5,733 bases of DNA. Origin: CAYPQL01 sp964412905. GTDB lineage: Bacteria > Patescibacteriota > Minisyncoccia > JAHIHE01 > JAGLIN01. Location of the stretch: contig CAYPQL010000062.1 in the NCBI GenBank assembly GCA_964412905.1, positions 1-5,733 of the forward strand. Reading direction: 5' to 3'. The notes beneath the pieces are model-generated. The model made no database searches and was not told where the DNA came from. It saw only the letters and a list, made by a program, of their open reading frames with translations. Shown here one piece after another: positions 3,920 through 5,733 of the stretch. The stretch's first letter is position 1. Each line of letters starts with the position of its first letter. The position numbers and the translations under genes were made by a program.

Positions 3920-5467
3920 TTACTCGACTAACTCATCCGCCACTTTGTAAATATCCCCTGCTCCCATAATAAGAAGTATATCATCAGGCTTGATTTTTTC
4001 ATCTATCAGTTTGCGGGTTTCTTTCAAGTCTTTGGCGTAAAATATGTTTTTGCTATTCAGCTTAGAAATCCCCCTAGCCCACTTTTTCAAGGAGAGAATA
4101 ATATTTTCCGATTTTCCAGTTTCCAGTTTCCAGTTTCCAGTTTCTATTTCTCCAATTTCCAGTTTCTTTTTAACATCCTCCGCCATATTATAAGAGCTGA
4201 TATTCTGATCTTTTTTTTCTTCCCTCCCCGCCACATCAAAAATCTCGGAAAGTATTATGACATCCGCCGCGTCAAAGCTATTTAAAAAATCTTTATATAA
4301 TTTTTTCGTCCGATTATGCTGGTGCGGCTGAAACACCGCGAATATTCTTTTGTCGGGATAAAATTCCCGCGCCGCTTCAATCGTGGATTTGACCGCCGTC
4401 GGATGATGCGCGTAATCGGAAATTACTAAAGCAGGCTTGCCTCGCCAAAGCTTTTTGGAAGCGGCGGCGGGCTTATACTCGCCTTTTATCTCAAACCTCC
4501 GCCAAATCCCCGCGTAATTTTTCAGAGATTTTTTTATTTTCTCAATCGGAATTTTCAAAACAAGCCCCAAGGATATAACGCCCAGCGAATTATAGACATT
4601 AAATAATCCCGGAACTTTCAACATAAACTCGCCCAGATCTTTATTGTTATAAAACACTTTAAATTTAGTCATCCCATTTTCAAACCTAACATCACAGCCA
4701 CGCGCATCATTAAATTTATCTAGACCAAATTTCAAAATTTTAAAATTGAAAATTGAAAATTTATTGGAAATTGAAAATTGAAAATTGAAAATTTCCTTAT
4801 CGTCTCCATTGCAAATCAAAACTCCGCCCTCCGGCAAATGCCCGACAAATTCTTCAAACGCGCTTCTAAAATCTTTTATATCTTTATAATAATCCGTGTG
4901 ATCAAGCTCAATGTTGTTTAAGATAATTATTTTAGGATATAAATTCAAAAAAGATCTTTCATACTCGCATGCTTCAGCAATAAAATATTCGCTTTTGCCG
5001 ATTCTTAAATTGCTGTTGTATCTAGGCACTATACTCCCGACAATTATGGACGGATCAAGTTTTGCGTCGTCTAGCAACAATCCCGCCATTGCCGTTGTTG
5101 AAGATTTTCCGTGAGTCCCGCAAACCGCGATTCCAAATTTATTATTGAAGATAAGCCCCAAAGATTCAGGGTAAGTAATTGTTTTTATTCCCAGCTCTCT
5201 CGCTCTTTTCAGCTCCGGATTTTCTTCGGGAATGGCTGTCGTGTGAATTATTAAATCCATATTTTTATTTATGTTTTTTTCCGACTGGCCGATATAAATT
5301 TTTATCCCGATTTTTTCCAAACTTTCCACAACTAAAGAACGGCTCAAATCCGAGCCGCTCACTTCCTTTTCTCTTTCTTTCATCAGCCTCGCAATCGCGC
5401 TCAGCCCAATCCCGCCAATCCCGATAAAGTGAATTCTATTGATTTTATCAAAATCTATTTTTTGCAT
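3920..5467 (-). CDS. murC: UDP-N-acetylmuramate--L-alanine ligase (MurC)
   Basis: MurC is the cytoplasmic ATP-dependent ligase that adds the first amino acid, usually L-Ala, to UDP-MurNAc, the product of MurB. At 515 residues it is somewhat longer than the usual 430-490. The three Mur ligase domains are visible: GIGGIGLS (16-23) and SGSD (37-40) for the nucleotide-sugar fold; GTHGKSSTTA (117-126) as the P-loop with Lys121 (Ser where Thr is common); EACEYERSFL (165-174) and NNIELDHTDYY (184-194) in the central domain; then DYAHHPTAV (351-359), FQPHQHNRT (379-387), DVAGREE (411-417) and MGAGDI (501-506) in the C-terminal domain. EACEY is the form seen in Firmicutes-like MurC. The extra length is accounted for by three inserted-looking parts: about 226-243, 333-346 and 434-454. 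The ATG lacks a clear Shine-Dalgarno sequence, but the MQKIDFDKINRIHFIGIGG start is typical. It begins 48 bases after murG. Confidence 0.97.
   Translation of the reverse strand: MQKIDFDKINRIHFIGIGGIGLSAIARLMKEREKEVSGSDLSRSLVVESLEKIGIKIYIGQSEKNINKNMDLIIHTTAIPEENPELKRARELGIKTITYPESLGLIFNNKFGIAVCGTHGKSSTTAMAGLLLDDAKLDPSIIVGSIVPRYNSNLRIGKSEYFIAEACEYERSFLNLYPKIIILNNIELDHTDYYKDIKDFRSAFEEFVGHLPEGGVLICNGDDKEIFNFQFSISNKFSIFNFKILKFGLDKFNDARGCDVRFENGMTKFKVFYNNKDLGEFMLKVPGLFNVYNSLGVISLGLVLKIPIEKIKKSLKNYAGIWRRFEIKGEYKPAAASKKLWRGKPALVISDYAHHPTAVKSTIEAAREFYPDKRIFAVFQPHQHNRTKKLYKDFLNSFDAADVIILSEIFDVAGREEKKDQNISSYNMAEDVKKKLEIGEIETGNWKLETGKSENIILSLKKWARGISKLNSKNIFYAKDLKETRKLIDEKIKPDDILLIMGAGDIYKVADELVE
4113..4168. 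repeat. TTTCCAG heptamer tract inside murC
   Basis: Four perfect tandem copies of TTTCCAG (4113-4140) are followed by degenerate copies to about 4168. The tract is read in frame as residues 434-454 of MurC (KLEIGEIETGNWKLETGKSE), between the conserved DVAGREE and MGAGDI motifs, in a stretch that is variable in the family. Confidence 0.9.
4430..4471. repeat. GC-rich palindrome-like insertion inside murC
   Basis: These 42 bases encode PAAASKKLWRGKPA (residues 333-346), between EIKGEYK and the conserved LVISDYAHHP, where MurC proteins normally have only a tight turn. The DNA is richer in G and C than its surroundings and contains CCAAA-GCTT-TTTGG (4445-4458) at its centre. It resembles the in-frame palindromic elements known from Rickettsia (RPE), though membership of a named family cannot be shown here. 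Confidence 0.6.
4742..4794. repeat. AAAATTG heptamer tract inside murC
   Basis: Heptamers of the form AAAATTG occupy 4742-4762 (three units, the last AAAATTT) and 4768-4794 (about four units), separated by a short irregular stretch. On the coding strand they give a Phe/Ile/Ser/Asn-rich peptide, FNFQFSISNKFSIFNF, at about residues 227-242. This lies between GGVLICNGDDKE and the KFGL strand of the central domain. Confidence 0.88.
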
Positions 5468-5478
5468 AAATTTATCTT

Positions 5479-5506
5479 ATTCCAAATTCCAAATTACTAA
5501 TTCCAA
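5479..5506. repeat. ATTCCAA heptamers between murG and murC
   Basis: Units start at 5479, 5486, 5493 and 5500, a 7-base period; the third is degenerate (ATTACTA). They fill most of the 48-base gap in front of murC, where a ribosome site would be expected. This is the same kind of heptamer repeat as inside murB and murC. Confidence 0.82.
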
Positions 5507-5515
5507 GTTACCATC

Positions 5516-5733
5516 TCATCCCGCTACTTTCATAATTTCCTCGGCGATTTTCTTCGCGGCTTCCGGATGCGCTAACTGGCGCGCCGCTCTTTTCATCTCC
5601 ATGGTCTTCAAACTGCTGTGAAAAATATCATTTATAACATTCAAAAGCAAATGAGGCTTCAAATTTTTCTCGCTCAGCAAAACCGCCGCGCCGGACTGGG
5701 AATAATGAAAGGCGTTCTTTTTTTGCTTGTCGC
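5516..5733 (-). CDS. murG: MurG C-terminus (partial): lipid II-forming GlcNAc transferase
   Basis: Only the last 71 codons lie in the window; the gene runs in from the right edge and ends at TGA (5516-5518). The visible part begins DKQKKNAFHYSQSGAAVLL and ends HPEAAKKIAEEIMKVAG. This matches the end of MurG: the D-x-Q-x-x-NA motif after the sugar-nucleotide site, then a G-A-A strand, and the final helix with P-x-AA-x-x-IA. MurG is a peripheral membrane glycosyltransferase that moves GlcNAc from UDP-GlcNAc onto lipid I to give lipid II. The call rests on this C-terminal pattern and on murC following 48 bases later, which is a common order. The catalytic N-terminal domain cannot be judged. Confidence 0.87.
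   Translation of the reverse strand, partial: DKQKKNAFHYSQSGAAVLLSEKNLKPHLLLNVINDIFHSSLKTMEMKRAARQLAHPEAAKKIAEEIMKVAG

Noticed and set aside
4911..5427. Plus-strand ORFs opposite murC
   Set aside because: They are antisense shadows of a gene whose motifs are intact across the whole length.

Overview
The window is AT-rich bacterial DNA. Short A/T-rich words are repeated in tandem both between genes and in frame inside genes, and small GC-rich palindromes occur as well. Together with the compact murG-murC-murB order and the lack of Shine-Dalgarno sequences in front of murC, the ABC gene and murB, this style resembles candidate phyla radiation (Patescibacteria, Parcubacteria-like) genomes. That assignment is inference from style. 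UGA is a normal stop here: murG, murB and a 53-aa small gene end in it, and the three long genes have no internal UGA. This argues against the UGA=Gly code of Gracilibacteria and Absconditabacteria.

Right part (about 1063-5733, minus strand): a peptidoglycan precursor operon read right to left. It holds the C-terminal end of murG (cut by the window edge), murC, a full-length ABC exporter half-transporter and murB. MurB and MurC act early, in the cytoplasm, making UDP-MurNAc and adding the first amino acid. MurG acts later, making lipid II at the membrane. The exporter has no substrate signature, but its position suggests a cell-envelope role. murB and murC carry in-frame repeat insertions (heptamer and octamer tracts and two palindromic elements); the ABC gene has none that I can see. 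A hairpin with near-perfect 16-base arms at 949-988, about 75 bases after murB, is the likely end of this operon.

Left part (about 100-871, minus strand): a separate small transcription unit. It has a consensus sigma70 promoter (TTGACA, 16 bases, TATAAT), a leader of about 125 nt with a long, nearly continuous hairpin, a 53-aa ORF with a strong Shine-Dalgarno sequence, and then a gene of unknown function. The best-placed start of this second gene (ATG at 520-522) is followed six codons later by an in-frame TGA. The uninterrupted frame gives 106 aa from a GTG. I recognise neither small protein. The first 108 bases hold a two-tier hairpin and a 10-base direct repeat that could be the edge of a mobile element.

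The most interesting part is the small unit: strong promoter, structured leader, two unrecognised proteins and an apparent N-terminal recoding or nonsense site, all unlike the neighbouring mur operon in their expression signals.
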